A stretch of 64,000 nucleotides of DNA from Ariolimax columbianus (GCA_036924085.1 JAVGWX010000009.1:66003436-66067435), one strand, 5' to 3'; counted from the first letter of the stretch, positions 1 to 12,360 are shown. Made by a program: numbers and translations. Notes: a model not told the origin generated them from the sequence alone.

Positions 1-520
1 TTGAGACTGGTGGAGGTTGAAGCGTAAATTACAGCAAGGTAGACCCGCAGCCTGTCAGGCGTCATCTAAGCCGCTCCACTAACCACATAACCAAGACCTG
101 AAGTTATAGCCGCACAGTTCCCTTTTTGTGGGGCGACTATCCCTAGAATAATTTAAATATATTTTTAACTTGAATTTTGCCCGAGCATCAGCCGTTAAGC
201 CTACTATTTTCGATTTCCAACTGCTAAGGTATTTGTAACGTGCTCTATCTATGTGCTAAAGGTGGCTGAGAGCGCACGGGTCAGCCTTATACGATTTTAT
301 TTTACCGTACCTTCACTGTTGTATGGTTTCAAATGAACAAACCCATGGCGCATTGCTTGAGCAACAACAATATGGTTCTATCAATATCGAAGTACGATTA
401 TAATGAACAAATGGTACGCACGTACGTCATCACAATTCAAATGTATTTCCTCACCCAAAGTGATGACGTCATTGCGTGAGATTTTGTTTTAAAAAATCCA
501 ATATACGCCACCCAGACAAA
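1..520. other. Intergenic, no gene seen
   Basis: AT-rich single-copy-looking sequence. I see no coding frame with recognisable homology on either strand and no repeat structure. Confidence 0.5.
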
Positions 521-555
521 GACACACACACCCACACACACACCCACACACAACA
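521..555. repeat. (CA)n / CACCCA microsatellite
   Basis: Short run of CA dinucleotides with CCCACA interruptions. Confidence 0.85.
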
Positions 556-608
556 GATCTGTGACGTCCGTCCAGATTACTGTAACAATAACACAGCAAA
601 CGTTCCTA

Positions 609-893
609 TTAGAGCATCATCATCATGAAGCATGTCCTTTGTAGAACGTCGCTCTCATCACAGTCTGTCTGAAAGACTCGTTCTCTTGCCAAAACTCTAG
701 CCTCCGCCACAGTCATACTCAGGCATTCCTGGATATATTGGTGCCATCGTCTTCTTGGTCTATCCATTCCTCTTTTGCTTGGCACCATACCTTCCATCAC
801 CGTTCTCTCGAGAACGTTGTGTCTCTTGATGTGACCAAAGTAGTTGCACAGAACATTACAATAGAGCATAGAACGGTGAATATTACTCTTCAT
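609..893 (-). pseudogene. LINE reverse-transcriptase C-terminal fragment
   Basis: The minus-strand translation contains YFGHIKRHNVLERTVMEG followed by a basic RPRRRWHQYIQE segment and ARVLARERVFQTDCD. This is the post-RT C-terminal tail typical of RTE-like LINEs: a W/YFGHxxRxx core, a basic RGRPRxRW stretch, then a helical AxxLAxxRxxW region. No RT catalytic motif is present, so it is a 5'-truncated stub. A second copy of the same tail, also on the minus strand, lies at 29830-30070, and most of its bases match. There is no intact start and no function is expected. Confidence 0.75.
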
Positions 894-1046
894 CGATCCT
901 TATTTTGGACAGACGTCTTGAGCTTGCTCATGAGACTCTTCCAATGTTCTTCGCTAGGGTTTTCTTTGACCTACTGAATCTTCTCGTTCTTGTGGCCTCC
1001 TAGCTTGCACATTTTGAGTTTAATCCTGACAGCAGCACACACATGC

Positions 1047-1455
1047 AACCACTACACACATACAATAATCACTCACATATATTATTCCCACACATACAAT
1101 ATTCACACATATATAATAATCACACGCATACAACCCCCACACACAAACAACCACTACACACATACAATAATCACTCACATATATTATTCCCACACATACA
1201 ATATTCACACATATATAATAATCACACGCATACAACCCCCCCACACAAACAACCACTACACACATACAATAATCACTCACATATATTATTCCCACACATA
1301 CAATATTCACACATATATAATAATCACACGCATACAACCCCCACACACAAACAACCACAACACACATACAATAATCACTCACATATATTATTCCCACACA
1401 TACAGCATTCACACACATATAATAATCACACACAAACAACCCCCACACACACACA
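1047..1455. repeat. 102-bp CA-rich tandem array, about 4 copies
   Basis: The phase marker ACTACACACATACAATAATC recurs at 1051, 1153, 1255 and (diverged) 1357, giving a constant 102-bp period. Units are CA/TA-rich. Frames on both strands stay open because 102 is a multiple of 3 and the composition lacks stops. These are not proteins. Confidence 0.9.
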
Positions 1456-1735
1456 AACAACCACCACACACATACAACCCTCACATATAAACAACCACCC
1501 CACGCATACAACCCCTACACATACAAACAACCAACACACACATACAACCACCACACGCATACAACCTACACATACAAACAACCACCACACACATACAACC
1601 CCCCCCCCCCCCACACACACACATACACAAAGATAAGCACCGGACACATTCAATCATCGCACATATGCAATGAACACGGGCACACACGCAGACATATATA
1701 TACTTACACACATACAGACACATACACTGCTGTGT
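1456..1735. repeat. Degenerate ACACA/CATACAAC low-complexity tract
   Basis: Continuation of the 102-bp array in degraded form: CA-rich 5-20-bp motifs (ACACATACAACC, ACAAACAACC), including a C14-like run near 1600-1612. Confidence 0.8.
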
Positions 1736-1926
1736 CTTGAAATACTTTCAACCAATCACAGAACGCCTGTTAGATTAGTCCACATACAAAATCTGGTAGA
1801 AATATAACAAGACCTATAAACGTTCACAACTGGCAATCCTTCGTTACGTTCGAGTTCACAAATTATTTATCCTTCCAATCCTAAGCCGTCCCATAACATT
1901 ATTCTCTTGTACTCTATCGGATTTTG

Positions 1927-2300
1927 GGCAAAATTGGTTTGTTTTAGTGGATCAGATTAACGATTGTATGTGCATTTCTTAGTTAAAATCTGGTTTGTTT
2001 TGGTGGATCAAATGAAATCATTTTTTTGCATTTCTTCGTTAAAATCTGGTTTGTTTTGGTGGATCAAATGAAATCATTTTTTTGCATTTCTTCGTTAAAA
2101 TCTGGTTTGTTTTGGTAGATCAAATCAAATAATTTCTTTACATTTCTTCTTTAAAATCAATTTTTGTGTGTGTGGGTAGATCAAATAAAATCATTTCGTT
2201 GCACCAATCCGCTAAATTCTGGCTTGTAATGGTGAATTAAATCAAATCAAATCATTTCTTTTTATTTCTTCGCTAAAATCTGGTTTGTTTTGGTAGTACA
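1927..2300. repeat. 56-bp tandem array, about 6 diverged copies
   Basis: The phase marker AAAATCTGGTTTGTTTTGGT recurs at 1985, 2041 and 2097 (56-bp spacing), with more diverged units on both sides, one of about 61 bp. T-rich, non-coding. Confidence 0.85.
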
Positions 2301-3117
2301 GAGTAAATCAGATACTATATCTACATGTAAGGTCGGCTGCAATAGCTCTGATACTTCTTTGATCGCTTTCATTCATGATGGAATTTTGACAGTTTTGGTG
2401 TTGTCCATCTCCCAGTGTTATCCGTCCGCTATTACCGTTGTCTTACTCTTCTACTGACATTTCTCGTCCTTCTAGTTCAGATAAAAGAAAAAAAAACCCT
2501 GTTATTTTCGTTCTATATGGCCAAAATATTTAAACTGCATGTGTCTGTTATCGTTCGTTAATGTTTTCTACCGTTAACTTCTCAAAGAGATTTTTTTTTC
2601 TCTTCTGTTTTCACAAGAAGTAAGCAATTATTGTGTATATCCACATTTCGAAGTCCTCAATTATACTTTCCATTCGTTTCTTCACATTGTTTTATCTGAC
2701 TATTGCTGGAAGTCACAACAAATATGTCAGGGCAACCTTGAACTCAAAGGTCAGCACAATAATCGAAAGCTTCACGTTTTTCGTTCGCGAGGAAACGTCC
2801 TTAAAACTAATCCTCAAATCTTGAGTTCACAACCAAAAAAAAAGCCGTTGATATGGGAACATGGCATACTTACCTGAAACATGCTGATTGTTAACTCCGC
2901 TAATTAGCAGGCAGTGGCAGTTGGAGAATGTTCTAGGCCTCAGAGAACAATTAGGTGTAATGAAGTATTTCGAGGCTCATGCAGCTTTTGTTGACCTGCC
3001 GTGAGACACGAAATCTTCCTGATTGAATACCAGGATTACCGTAAATTACCGTAATAAAGGATCATATGTTTATATCAAAGTCCTCTTCTCTTCCTTCGCT
3101 TGATTATCTTTTTTTTT
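2301..3117. other. Intergenic, nothing recognised
   Basis: AT-rich. Only short unsupported frames such as one of 63 codons at 2633-2824. No repeat family recognised. Confidence 0.4.
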
Positions 3118-3410
3118 TGTGAGGTCGTGTAAACTTTGTTGTTGTTTAATGCTCACAATGAGTATGTTTACTCTTGTGTGCGTCTTGTGAGGGATGTTAA
3201 GCGGCGGATTGAAGTAGCTTTCCTCATATCCCGAGCGTGCTGTTGATGGGTTTCCGTGGTTCCCCCTTGCGGTTGTGGAATGCTTGGTTTCATCTGCGTG
3301 ACGCTCACTACTACGGGGATCACGTCGACTCACATCTCGTCAGCTAGACTGCTTTGAAAACAGCCTGTTTCCAGGGAACGATACACGGAAAAAGATATTT
3401 TGGATTTAGT
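3118..3410 (-). mobile_element. Repeat-C interspersed element, copy 1 (CAA-tailed)
   Basis: Reading on the minus strand, the body matches the copies at 11495-11780 and 57775-58165: a CACTACTACGGGGATCACG block, a CATCCCGAGCGTGCTGATG-like block, a CTTAAC..CCTTTTCAGGG-like block, then CTCATTGTGAGCATT and a CAACAACAA tail (seen here as TTGTTGTT at 3137-3148). The CAA-type tail and dispersed copies on both strands suggest a SINE or the 3' end of a LINE. I see no convincing tRNA A/B boxes. Confidence 0.7.
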
Positions 3411-4914
3411 AAGTATATATAGCTGACCCTAACATGATGTCATGGTCAGGTAACTCTGGGGCTCTTCCCTTCTCTCTCTTCTCACCTCGCTCTGTTTCAT
3501 TTGACTCTGTCCTACAGTCACACTTTCACACAACTTTCACACGCGCCCTCAGGTTAAGACCCTTCTATTGCACTTTGGTTGGGCTGGCTTCTGAGAGCAC
3601 ACAAACCTATCATAGATATATACAGATGCACACATCCAAACACTGGTTTATGCGTCTTAATATCGCCCAAATTGACTACGGTCTAGGGTGGCATAGGCGC
3701 GCCTCCGCCGATAGAAACTAGTGAAGCAAACGCTTAAAAAGAAAAATGTCTTTTTCAGTATATTTTCCTGACCAGACTAACATCTTGGTTCACTATGTAA
3801 ACTCTTAGAAAGAAATATAATTGCAGTGAATACATGAGTGATCTGTCGGGGTCTTTGTGAATAACAAGGACAAGAATAGCACTATTGCCCCACAGAGAGC
3901 ATCTCGTAAGAGGCCACTAACTGTGTGTCATGGCATAACACCGGCCATGGTTAGGTGGTTTGTTTAGAGTAGCAAAGATGGCGCCTAACAGATTGAGGGT
4001 CTACTTTGCTCTAATGTTTGAGTCTATTAAGATGAACTCGCACATCGGTTAACCACCCTCCGTAAACGCATGTCCCAGCGCAGCGGAGTGTTAAGCTGCT
4101 CGAGCCTAGCACGCGAAGCAGAAAATCCTTCTCCTGGCTATATCCAGCTCATATCAGAGCTGGAACCTGCACAGGGGCATCGGTCCCTGTAGAAGTACAG
4201 CTCGACTAAGAACCAATAACTAAGATTTTTGACTCAAAAGATTACTTTTTTCTTTCTCTGTTCGTGATCTAGATTTTGTGTAGCATTTTACAAAGTAAGA
4301 AAGCAGCGATTTGGATGCAAAAACTGATTTATACTAATATTTTGTTTTATCCTTCTTCGTGATCTTGGTTTTTCTATTGCTCTGTATGGTATACAGCATT
4401 GTTCATGGGAAAAACAGCAAAAACCCATGACTTGACTATATGACTATTCTCTTTATCGTTTCATCAAATTATGTTTTTGTAGAGTCGTGTGAAATTTCTG
4501 AAAAAAATTGTGAAGAATTGTTTGACATTCTTGTTATTTTTTGGGTTTTCGTGATCTTCTTGTGTATGTTAGAACATGGGATGGGCAGCCCTAGGGGTCA
4601 CAATATCGTGGGGGTTTGGAGGGTCACCGAAATCAAATAAAAATATAATGATTTTGTAACTGTTTATTGAAATGGCAGTGGAGGTCTTCATGTCTTCTAA
4701 ATAAAATAATGCTTCGATGTGCACGCACCTGCGAAAGGTATATACAGGACTGTGTCGCTGTAGTTCATGTCTCCCTAGCTGTAGAAGTAAATCTGACTTA
4801 CATTTAGGGAATAGGATTCAGCAAGAATAATTACTGGTCAACTCCTACCTATTATAAATATATGAAACCTGGTGTAATGTCTCTGACACTTCGTCCCTGA
4901 CGGCAGAGTCAACA
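3411..4914. other. Intergenic, nothing recognised
   Basis: No supported coding region. A short stretch near 3760-3795 (ATATTTTCCTGACCAGACTA) resembles the outer end of repeat-C and may be a displaced fragment. The rest is unassigned. Confidence 0.35.
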
Positions 4915-5512
4915 AATGGGCCTGTCGTCGTTATCATCATCACATCATCAACAACAGCAACAACAAAAATAACAACAACAAAAACTATAAGAACAACACG
5001 AACAACATCCACAACAACAGCAACAGCAAGAGAGACAGGAACAGAAACAACCAGAACAACAAAAACAGAAACAACATTAACAACAACAGAAACACAATGA
5101 GCAACAAAACAGCAGCAAGAAGAACTACAAAAACAACAACGGCAATACAAGAAGAAGAACAACAGCAACAACAGAAACACAAAGAGCATGAAACACAGCA
5201 AAAACAGGAACAACCAGACCAACAATAAAGGCAAAAAGGAACAACAACATCAGAAATATCAACACCAGCAACAACAATAACAATCAGATCAACAACAAAA
5301 GCAAGAAAAACAACAAAAATAACAACAAAAGCAGCAGCAAGAACAGCAGAAACAGACACAACAAGAACAACCCGAAAAAATTACGAAAACAAGAACGGCC
5401 CCACAAGAACAACAACAAAAAAACAGCAACAAAAACAGAAAAAAACAACAAAAAACTGCCACAACAACAACAGAACGAACAAGAAAGACAACAACAACAA
5501 AAACAACATTCT
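4915..5512. repeat. Imperfect (CAA)n / CAACAG tract, about 600 bp
   Basis: Almost pure A/C(G) sequence built of CAACAA, CAGCAA and AACAGAAAC words. The long leucine- and phenylalanine-rich minus-strand frames in it follow from composition. It may be a long-expanded CAA tail of repeat-C or another CAA-tailed element. Confidence 0.85.
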
Positions 5513-5982
5513 TTGTTTACAATCTCGAAATTTCCACAGATTCACTGCCATGATTCCTCAACCTCTATGAAAGAACTTACGTGGTCCTTTGTAGTAATTT
5601 TTTTCAATTGCAATACATGTTACATGATGAGGTCGCTAACGTCATGTCTTCTTTGTTACCGTTTCGTATCTTATGAATTATTTGGGCCAGTACTGTCAAA
5701 GTCGCCTAACTGGTACCATCGATAAAACACTTTACGTACTTTCGAAGTGGTAGTTTCCGTAGAAAAATGTTTTACATGGTGAGGCTGCTGGTCCCACCAA
5801 CGTGCATGGTGATGCAGTTGTCAAATTTCATAACCAGAACGGGTTATCGCAGGCAACAGCATAGAAGCTCCATTTTTTATGATATGCTTAGAAGGTTACA
5901 CGTGTTTATCTTTACCACGCGTCTACCAATAGGACAGAAACACATTAGACAATGTTATAGTTTTACCCTAGGATAAATTTAT
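5513..5982. other. Intergenic, nothing recognised
   Basis: Two short frames of about 70 codons (5513-5725, 5767-5976) show no recognisable motif. I do not call them genes. Confidence 0.35.
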
Positions 5983-6112
5983 GGCCACCTTCATCAGCGC
6001 GCTCTGGATGTCTGGACTGCTATTTAACCCGCCACTTAACTCCCTTTTCAGAGCGCACACAAGAGTAAACATACTTACTCATTGTGGGCATTAAACAACA
6101 ACAACAGACAAC
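5983..6112 (+). mobile_element. Repeat-C fragment, plus strand
   Basis: GGCCACCTTCATCAGCGCGC, then CCGCCACTTAAC, CTTTTCAGAGCGCACAC, ACTCATTGTGGGCATT and an AACAACAACAACAGAC tail. Same order as the other repeat-C copies, here plus-oriented and 5'-truncated, with the CAA tail at 6097-6112. Confidence 0.75.
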
Positions 6113-6659
6113 AGTATATCTGGATTCTAAGAACAACACTAGAGCAGCCAGAAAATAACATGATAGAGCGCAAGTCAATGTTTAAAAATGAACTTTTTTG
6201 GTTCAAGCTTTTATTGGGCCATGAATTGATACTTAGACTTGTTTTTGTTTTGTTTTTTAGAACTGCCGGAGTGTTATCTCTTTATTTTCGTGTTCTTTGG
6301 TGAATTGACGGTTTAAAAAAATATATTTATTGATGTTTGGTTTTGTTATTAAAAGTATTCTGCGCCGTTCATCACGTGATAGAGTATATTTCTGGTAAGG
6401 AGATTGAAGAGGTCAAGTTGGTCAACATTCATTTACGAGTTTCATCTTTGAAAATGATCAATGTTCATGTCGCTTTCTTCGCCTGCGTCAGCTTCAGTGT
6501 TTACTTTGGGTGCTTCGGGATTTTCCACTCGGTGAACGTGTGCGTCTGTTTGAATGTGTCTTGAAGCTGTTCAAGCACGCTGTGGATGGAAGTTACAAAT
6601 ATTTTTTTTCAACTACATTTTTTCGGTATAAGTTTTTCAGATCAAGATGTTGAGCAGCT
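6113..6659. other. Intergenic, T-rich, nothing recognised
   Basis: Short frames of 73-75 codons without recognisable motifs. Confidence 0.35.
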
Positions 6660-6892
6660 CATGAGCTGCAGCAGTCAACAACCCATGGCTGATTGAAAGC
6701 TTCTAGGTCAGCGACCCATACCTGATTGAAAGTGTCTGAGTCAGCGACCCATAGCTGATTGAACGCGTCTAGGTCAGCGACCAATAGCTGATTGAAAGTG
6801 TCCGAGTCAGCGACCCACAGCTGTTTGAAAGTGGCTAGGTCAGCGACCCATTGATGATTGAAAGCGTCTGGGTCAGCGACCCATAGCTGACA
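6660..6892. repeat. 33-bp tandem array, about 7 copies
   Basis: Unit GATTGAAAGYGTCTGAGTCA plus GCGACCCATAGCT, with a TAGGTCAGCGACC variant. The right edge runs into AAGGCCCTTCTACACCTCCA. A similar block (CACCCCGTGAAAGTGTAGAA, opposite strand) is seen at 55370, so the array borders another dispersed repeat fragment. Confidence 0.85.
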
Positions 6893-7094
6893 AGGCCCTT
6901 CTACACCTCCACGCGGTGATCTTGGAAACAGGAGGCAACAGGGGAGACAAGCTAAGGAGAAGGGATAACAAAGGGAAGGCTACTCTGTAAAGTAAAGTGG
7001 AAATTCAGCAGAATTAACCGCTGGTTGGAAATTGAGTTTTAGAAGACTCCATTGTACTAAGCCCCAGCCTGTGAGAGGTGGGGTGGCCAGTGCC

Positions 7095-7262
7095 CTTCCT
7101 TGCTGTTTTTACTTTCCCTAACGCATGCGTCAGGTGCCCATTTACAGCTGGGTTGACTGTAGAAGCGGATTTCTTTTAGTATCCGGACGCGATTCGAACC
7201 GAGGTACACTATTACCACAGTCAATAACGAATTGCTCGCTTTGAACTAAGTTATCCCTCCCC
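7095..7262 (-). mobile_element. SINE-B fragment with tRNA-like head, minus strand
   Basis: On the minus strand the head has a box-B-like GGTTCGAATCGCG (plus-strand 7188-7200) and, downstream, the core CCAGCTGTAAATGGGCACC (plus-strand 7132-7150). The same head-core order is seen at 40432 and 59805, which supports one tRNA-derived SINE group. A poly-C run at the right edge (about 7258-7267) is probably slippage. Confidence 0.75.
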
Positions 7263-7324
7263 CCCCCTTCCCTACCCGGTGCTTACTAAAAACGCCCGCT
7301 GAAGTTGGATGTGTCAGAAATGTG

Positions 7325-7528
7325 GAAATATTTTAGTCAAGCTGTACACTACGACACAACGGACAAACGTCCTTGCAAAGCCCTTTTCAGGGATTGGTAG
7401 CGCGAGAATGAAAACCAAAGAAGAAGACTAAGTATCAGAAGAAGACAAAGAAGAAGAAGAAGAAGAAAAAGAAGAGGAATAATAATTTTAATAATAATAA
7501 TAATAAGAAGAAGAAGAAGAAGAAGAAG
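7325..7528 (+). mobile_element. SINE-B 3' region with GAA/AAT tail
   Basis: Contains TTGCAAAGCCCTTTTCAGGG then ATTGGTAGCGCGAGAATGA and a long (GAA)n/(AAT)n tail at 7434-7528. The same TTGCAAAGCCCTTTT..GGTAGCGGGA block precedes GAA tails in the minus-strand copies at 38645, 55165 and 60655. The orientation is opposite to the neighbouring head at 7095-7262, so these are two separate or inverted pieces. Confidence 0.75.
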
Positions 7529-7929
7529 GTACAAAATTTGGATGACCTGTCCAGGATCTGTCAAAAGTTGATAGATTTGAAGGTGACACAAGTACACCAA
7601 TTCATCTTTCCACATCATGGAGATATTGGTTAAAATAGAAAACTAGACGTCCATGCAATCGAACAGCGGTCATGTTAGGTTCAATAAAACATTGTAAATA
7701 CAGAAAACCAACTTTAAAGATGGAGCATTGAGAATCAAGCTTGTGTATTGTGTGTATGTTAAAAACCAAGTACCGTTTCCAAGGACAATCGCCAGAAGGC
7801 ATTCAGCACCCATTTATTCTTCCGCCGAGATGGGCTGACAATTCAAATCCAATGTCAATCTAATAAAACCAGAAAACTTGAGAAATGACAGTTGATCTCT
7901 TGTGCTGTCATCCCTCCAAATTGTATTCA
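7529..7929. other. Intergenic, nothing recognised
   Basis: Short frames only, no repeat found. Confidence 0.35.
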
Positions 7930-8053
7930 AACATTCTTAGCGTGCCTCTGTTCTCTTGGCTTTCTCTCTCTATGTTTTCCTCGTTCACTTACTTTATCCA
8001 CTGTCCTCTCTGTTCTCTTTCTTTCTCTTTATCGCCTTCTCTTTCACTCCCAC

Positions 8054-8087
<34 letters not shown>

Positions 8088-10500
8088 CTCTACATATATT
8101 TCTCCATCACCGATAAATCTTTCTTCTTTCACTCTCTCTTCCATTTGGTCTGTCTTCAAACTACTTTTCGTCTCTCTGGCAATTTCAGCTTCAACGCCTT
8201 CTCTTTCATTCTTTTGAATTCTCAATCTGGCTGTATCTATCTTTCTTTCTTTCCCACACATTATAGAATGCCGTTATTCTATAACGCTGTTTCAGCAGTT
8301 TGGTTCATTCCAAATCTCACATTCTCTTGTGAACGTTTTTTAAAAAAAAAATTTTTTCACTTTTATTTGCACTGTCTATGGCTCTATATTTTTCTTCCAA
8401 AATCTCTTTCTCAAGCAATCTCGCTTTTCTTTCTACATCTCCTCCAGCGTATCTTTCGCTAGTAATCTCGCTTTCTCCTTCTTTCTTCCCCATTAACTCT
8501 TTCTCTAGCAATATATCGATCGTGTTCTTTTACCCTCAATATCTCTTTCTCTAGCAATCTCTCATTGTTCTTCATTTTCTCCAAACAACTCTTTCTCTAG
8601 CAATCTATCCATCTCTTTATTTCTCCCGAAACATCTCTTTCTCTGGCAATTTCTCTAACTTTTTCTTTCTCTCTTTCTCTAGCAATCTTTCCATCTTTTT
8701 CTGACTCTCCCAACAACCCTTTCTCTAGCAATCTATCCATCTCTTTATTTCTCCCGAAACATCTCTTTCTCTGGCAATTTCTCTAACTTTTTCTTTCTCT
8801 CTTTCTCTAGCAATCTTTCCATCTCTTTATTTCTCCCGAAACATCTCTTTCTCTGGCAATTTCTCTAACTTTTTTTTTCTCTCTTTCTCTAGCAATCTTT
8901 CCATCTCTTTATTTCTTTCCAAACATCTCTGTATCTATCATTCTATATATCTTTGACTTTATTTCTCCAACTTCGTCTCCAGCAATCCATATAACTCTTT
9001 CTGTTATCCCCACTCCCGACTCTGGCAATCAATATGTATCTTTCTTTCTCCTCCAGTATCTCTTGCTTCAGAAATCTCTTTATCTTTCTTCCTTCTTCAA
9101 TAACACTTTGTCTATCAATCTCTGTTTCTCATTCGCTGTCTCCAATCATCTCTGTATTTAGCAATCTTTGTACCTTTTTCTTTCCAAAATGTGTTTCCTC
9201 AGAAGGCTTTCTAGAAATCTCTCCCTCTCTCATTTGTCTCTCTCTCCCCAACATCTCTTTCTCTAGCAATATTAATTTCTCTTACTTTCCGGCACATCTC
9301 TTTCTTCAGCAATCTTACTCTCTTTCTTTCTCCCCGATCACTTTCTCTAGTAATCTCTACCTCTTACTTCCTCAGTTATTCTCCAGTAATCTCCCTCTAC
9401 ATCTCTTACTTTCTCTTCTATCTCTTTCTCTAGTAATCTCCTTCTATATTCGCTTCACACTTCCTTTTCTCTAGAACACGTTCATATTCATCTTTAACTC
9501 GCACTATCTCTCTCTTTTTCGTATCATTTAGTCTTTCATTCATTCTATCAGTAACTTTTTCTGGTACCCACCTAGTAATTCAGTTTTTCTCTTCTGTCGT
9601 TCTTTCTCTGGACTCATGCTCATTACCAATTGTCGCATCTTTCTGTGTACTTATTATAATCTATTTGCTATTGTCTTCTTTATTTGTTTTTTGTTTTTTA
9701 TTTGGTCTCCTTTCGCGCTTTTCCTTTTCTTACTTTTAATTTTTTTTTGGCGTTCTAACTTTTTCTGGCTTTTTTTTTCTTTCCGTTCATGTCTTTCTGG
9801 CTTTCTTTTTTTTTAACTTTCTCTCTTTATTTTTTTGTTTTCTTCTTTGCTTTCTTTCACTTAATTTCTTTCTGGTTTTCTATCTTGCATTTTCTTTCTA
9901 TCTTTATGTCGTCTTTCATGCCTTTTGTCTTTGTGATTTCTTTCCTTATTTCATTTCATTATCTTTCCTGCTTGCTTGGTCTTTCTTTTTTTTTTCTAGC
10001 TTTCGTTATTTTTTCTTCTTTCTTTTTGCGTTCTTTCTTATTTTCTTTATCTTTCTTTCTTTCTTTTTCTAGTATTTTCTGGCTTTCATTTTTGTTTTCT
10101 ATCTTCTATTTTTTATTTTTGTTTTCCTCTTTTGTTCTTGTTTTCTGTGTTTCTTTTTGTTGTATCTATGTTCTTCTGATTTGTTTTCTTTCTATATTTT
10201 TTCTGTTTGTTTCCCTTCTTTCATTCAACTTGTTTCTTTTTTATATAATTTATTTTTGTTTTCTTTCTTGCTGGTCATCTCTTTCTTGTATTTTTTATAT
10301 TTTCCGTTCTGTCTTTCATTCTTGTTTGTTTTCTTTCTGGCTCACCTTCCTTTTCTTTCATTCTCTCTTTCTTCAATTCATTCTTTCTAACGTTGTGTTG
10401 TTATCTGTTATTGCGTTCCGTCTTTTATCATCGATTATTTATTTTTTATTTCATTTTTTTCCTTATTTTCTTGCTCATCTTTTCATTATGAACGTCTTCA
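7930..10500. repeat. 2.5-kb polypyrimidine tract
   Basis: The plus strand is overwhelmingly C and T. It includes a pure (CT)n run near 8060-8090, imperfect 84-132-bp tandem units at about 8500-8960 built on CTCTTTCTCTAGCAATCT and TTATTTCTCCCGAAACATCT, and TTTCTTTC-rich sequence from 9600 on. Long phenylalanine-, serine- and leucine-rich frames (for example 9789-10505 and 7956-8462) result from this composition and have no homology I recognise. Confidence 0.9.
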
Positions 10501-10905
10501 CGTGAAATCCACGCATAAAAACCGTATTAAAAACATTTGCTAATCCCTCCCTCTGTTCAAAACTCAATCATTTCGATCATAAACAAGAGTTAACCATGTC
10601 AAAGAGGACATAAGTCTTAGCGAGAGCCCGTATTTTTGTTTCTGTTTCTTTCAACTACAGCGGCCTAGAAATGATGCAGGAAGCGGAAACGGTTTTAGGG
10701 CAGATAACGCCAGCTGACCAAGGGAGATAGCCGTGTTTTTGTGATTTAAACAGCGGCTATCAACTATCATAAAGGACAATACCATTTTATCGTGGAGAAA
10801 TAACACAGATAAAATCACGCTCGTGTGTTGTCGGGGCCCGAAAGGCGGGCAGGGGATAGTAGCACTGTAACATGTCAGGAATGTTGTAAGAAGCAAGTGA
10901 GCATG
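10501..10905. other. Intergenic, nothing recognised
   Basis: No supported gene or repeat. A minus-strand frame of 96 codons extends into the adjacent array and has no recognisable domain. Confidence 0.35.
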
Positions 10906-11106
10906 GTTGGGAATGGGATTGTTACACCTTTCAGTAGGCACTTTAATTGGGAATGGGATTGTTACACCTTTCAGTAGGCACTTTAATTGGTAATGGGATT
11001 GTTACACCTTTCAGTAGGCACTTTAATTGGTAATGGGATTGTTACACCTTTCAGTAGGCGCTTTAATTGGGAATGGGACTGTTACACCTTTCAGTAGGCA
11101 CTTTAA
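10906..11106. repeat. 40-bp tandem array, 5 copies
   Basis: GTTACACCTTTCAGTAGGCA at 10921, 10961, 11001, 11041 and 11081. Units are nearly identical, so the array is young or homogenised. Confidence 0.92.
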
Positions 11107-11494
11107 GCTACACAAACTTCACCAGATATAGAGAGGTCAACATTTCATGACGTGGCTTGCACTTGTTGAAAACTCCTGCATTACCAGGAGCTTAATACGG
11201 CTTTGATTGATTGATCAGGATACAATCGCCCAAGTGCTACCAGGATCCGAATGTGGACAAAGAATAGTAACACTGAAACCTACCAGGCTTGAAATATGAG
11301 ACGAGGGTTTAGCTTGGAACGGGATATCAGACATATAGAAAATGTCAGCACAAAAACTTCAACATATATCGACAAGTCAACATTTGATGTCTATGTATCT
11401 AATTTGGAATATCTATGTTGCCCAAGGATCTGGATTTGTTGTGATCGATTGATTGTTAAATCTAAAATAATGCGTATTGCATTTGTACATATAT
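11107..11494. other. Intergenic, one LINE-tail-like microsatellite
   Basis: No gene. TTTGATTGATTGATC at about 11202-11216 resembles the TTGA-type 3' tails of the LINE-T copies at 15140 and 39885, but no LINE coding sequence precedes it. Confidence 0.35.
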
Positions 11495-11780
11495 TGTTGT
11501 CATTTGTGAATGCCCACAATGAGTAGGTCTACTCTTTTGTGCGCCCTGAAAAGGACGTTAAGTGACGGGTTGCAGTGGTTTTCCTCACATCCCGAGCGTG
11601 CTGATGAAGATGGACCTAAGTAATCAAAGCGGTTTGCTACGCTTGGCTTTAACTCCGTGTCGCTCACTACTACGGGGATCACGTCGATCCCTCACCTTAT
11701 TAGACAGCCTCTTTCCGAAGTGAGGTTCTTGGCCAGTATATTTTGCCTGGTTAGACGCTACTCTTCTTCCCTATTTGTAC
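11495..11780 (-). mobile_element. Repeat-C element, copy 2
   Basis: Minus-strand copy: TTGTTGTC tail (left), GAATGCCCACAATGAGTAGG, TGCGCCCTGAAAAGGACGTT, CACATCCCGAGCGTGCTGAT, CACTACTACGGGGATCACGT, then CTTGGCCAGTATATTTTGCC at the far end. All blocks are in the same order and spacing as at 57775-58165. Confidence 0.8.
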
Positions 11781-12360
11781 AGATAAGCATCAATATATTT
11801 CCATTGCGTTTAGGAAACATACGTATTAACTGAATGTGTACGCGTGAGAAAACAAAGATTGACTCTGGACAATGTCAAGCTCAGGAAACATGGAGCCGGA
11901 TTGAAGGATGATCGTGGAGTTACATGAAACACTCAGTATTAGCACTTCAATGTTGTGGAGCAATTAATTTGAACATTTTTGGAGACAGAACGCAAGGCAA
12001 TATGGTGTCCAACTGATCCAGTCGATCTATGGATGAACGTGACTTTCTAAAAATGAACATACCGGAATTATTTTTAAAGTTTAATTACCTCCTCAGAGCA
12101 AATGGTTTATCAAAGTTTTAACTCTCACATTTTCACAGTTTAATTATCTCATCAGAGCAAAGCGTTTACCAAAGTAATAACTCTCACACTTTCACAGTTT
12201 GTTCAAGCTTAAGCTTGTTTTATGCCTCAAAACTTTTCGGACGTAAGTACTTTAAAGATCTGGGTACTTTTTAACCGAAGTACTTCTCAGACTTAGGCCT
12301 AAGCACATTTCAACTAATCTACTCCTCATAACTAAGAACGTGTTACGTTTAAGTGCTTTT
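11781..12360. other. Intergenic, with a 61-bp duplication
   Basis: No gene. TTTAATTAYCTCMTCAGAGC followed by an AACTCTCACA.TTTTCACAGT block occurs twice at about 12077-12205. From 12230 the sequence grades into diverged units of the 50-bp array. Confidence 0.45.

Noticed and set aside
4845..5359. Two overlapping leucine-rich minus-strand proteins of about 125 codons
   Set aside because: Both are the reverse complement of the CAA-rich tract.
7885..10505. Hydrophobic multi-pass membrane-like proteins
   Set aside because: Phe/Ser/Leu-rich frames are what a T/C-rich strand encodes. No conserved motif or codon bias.
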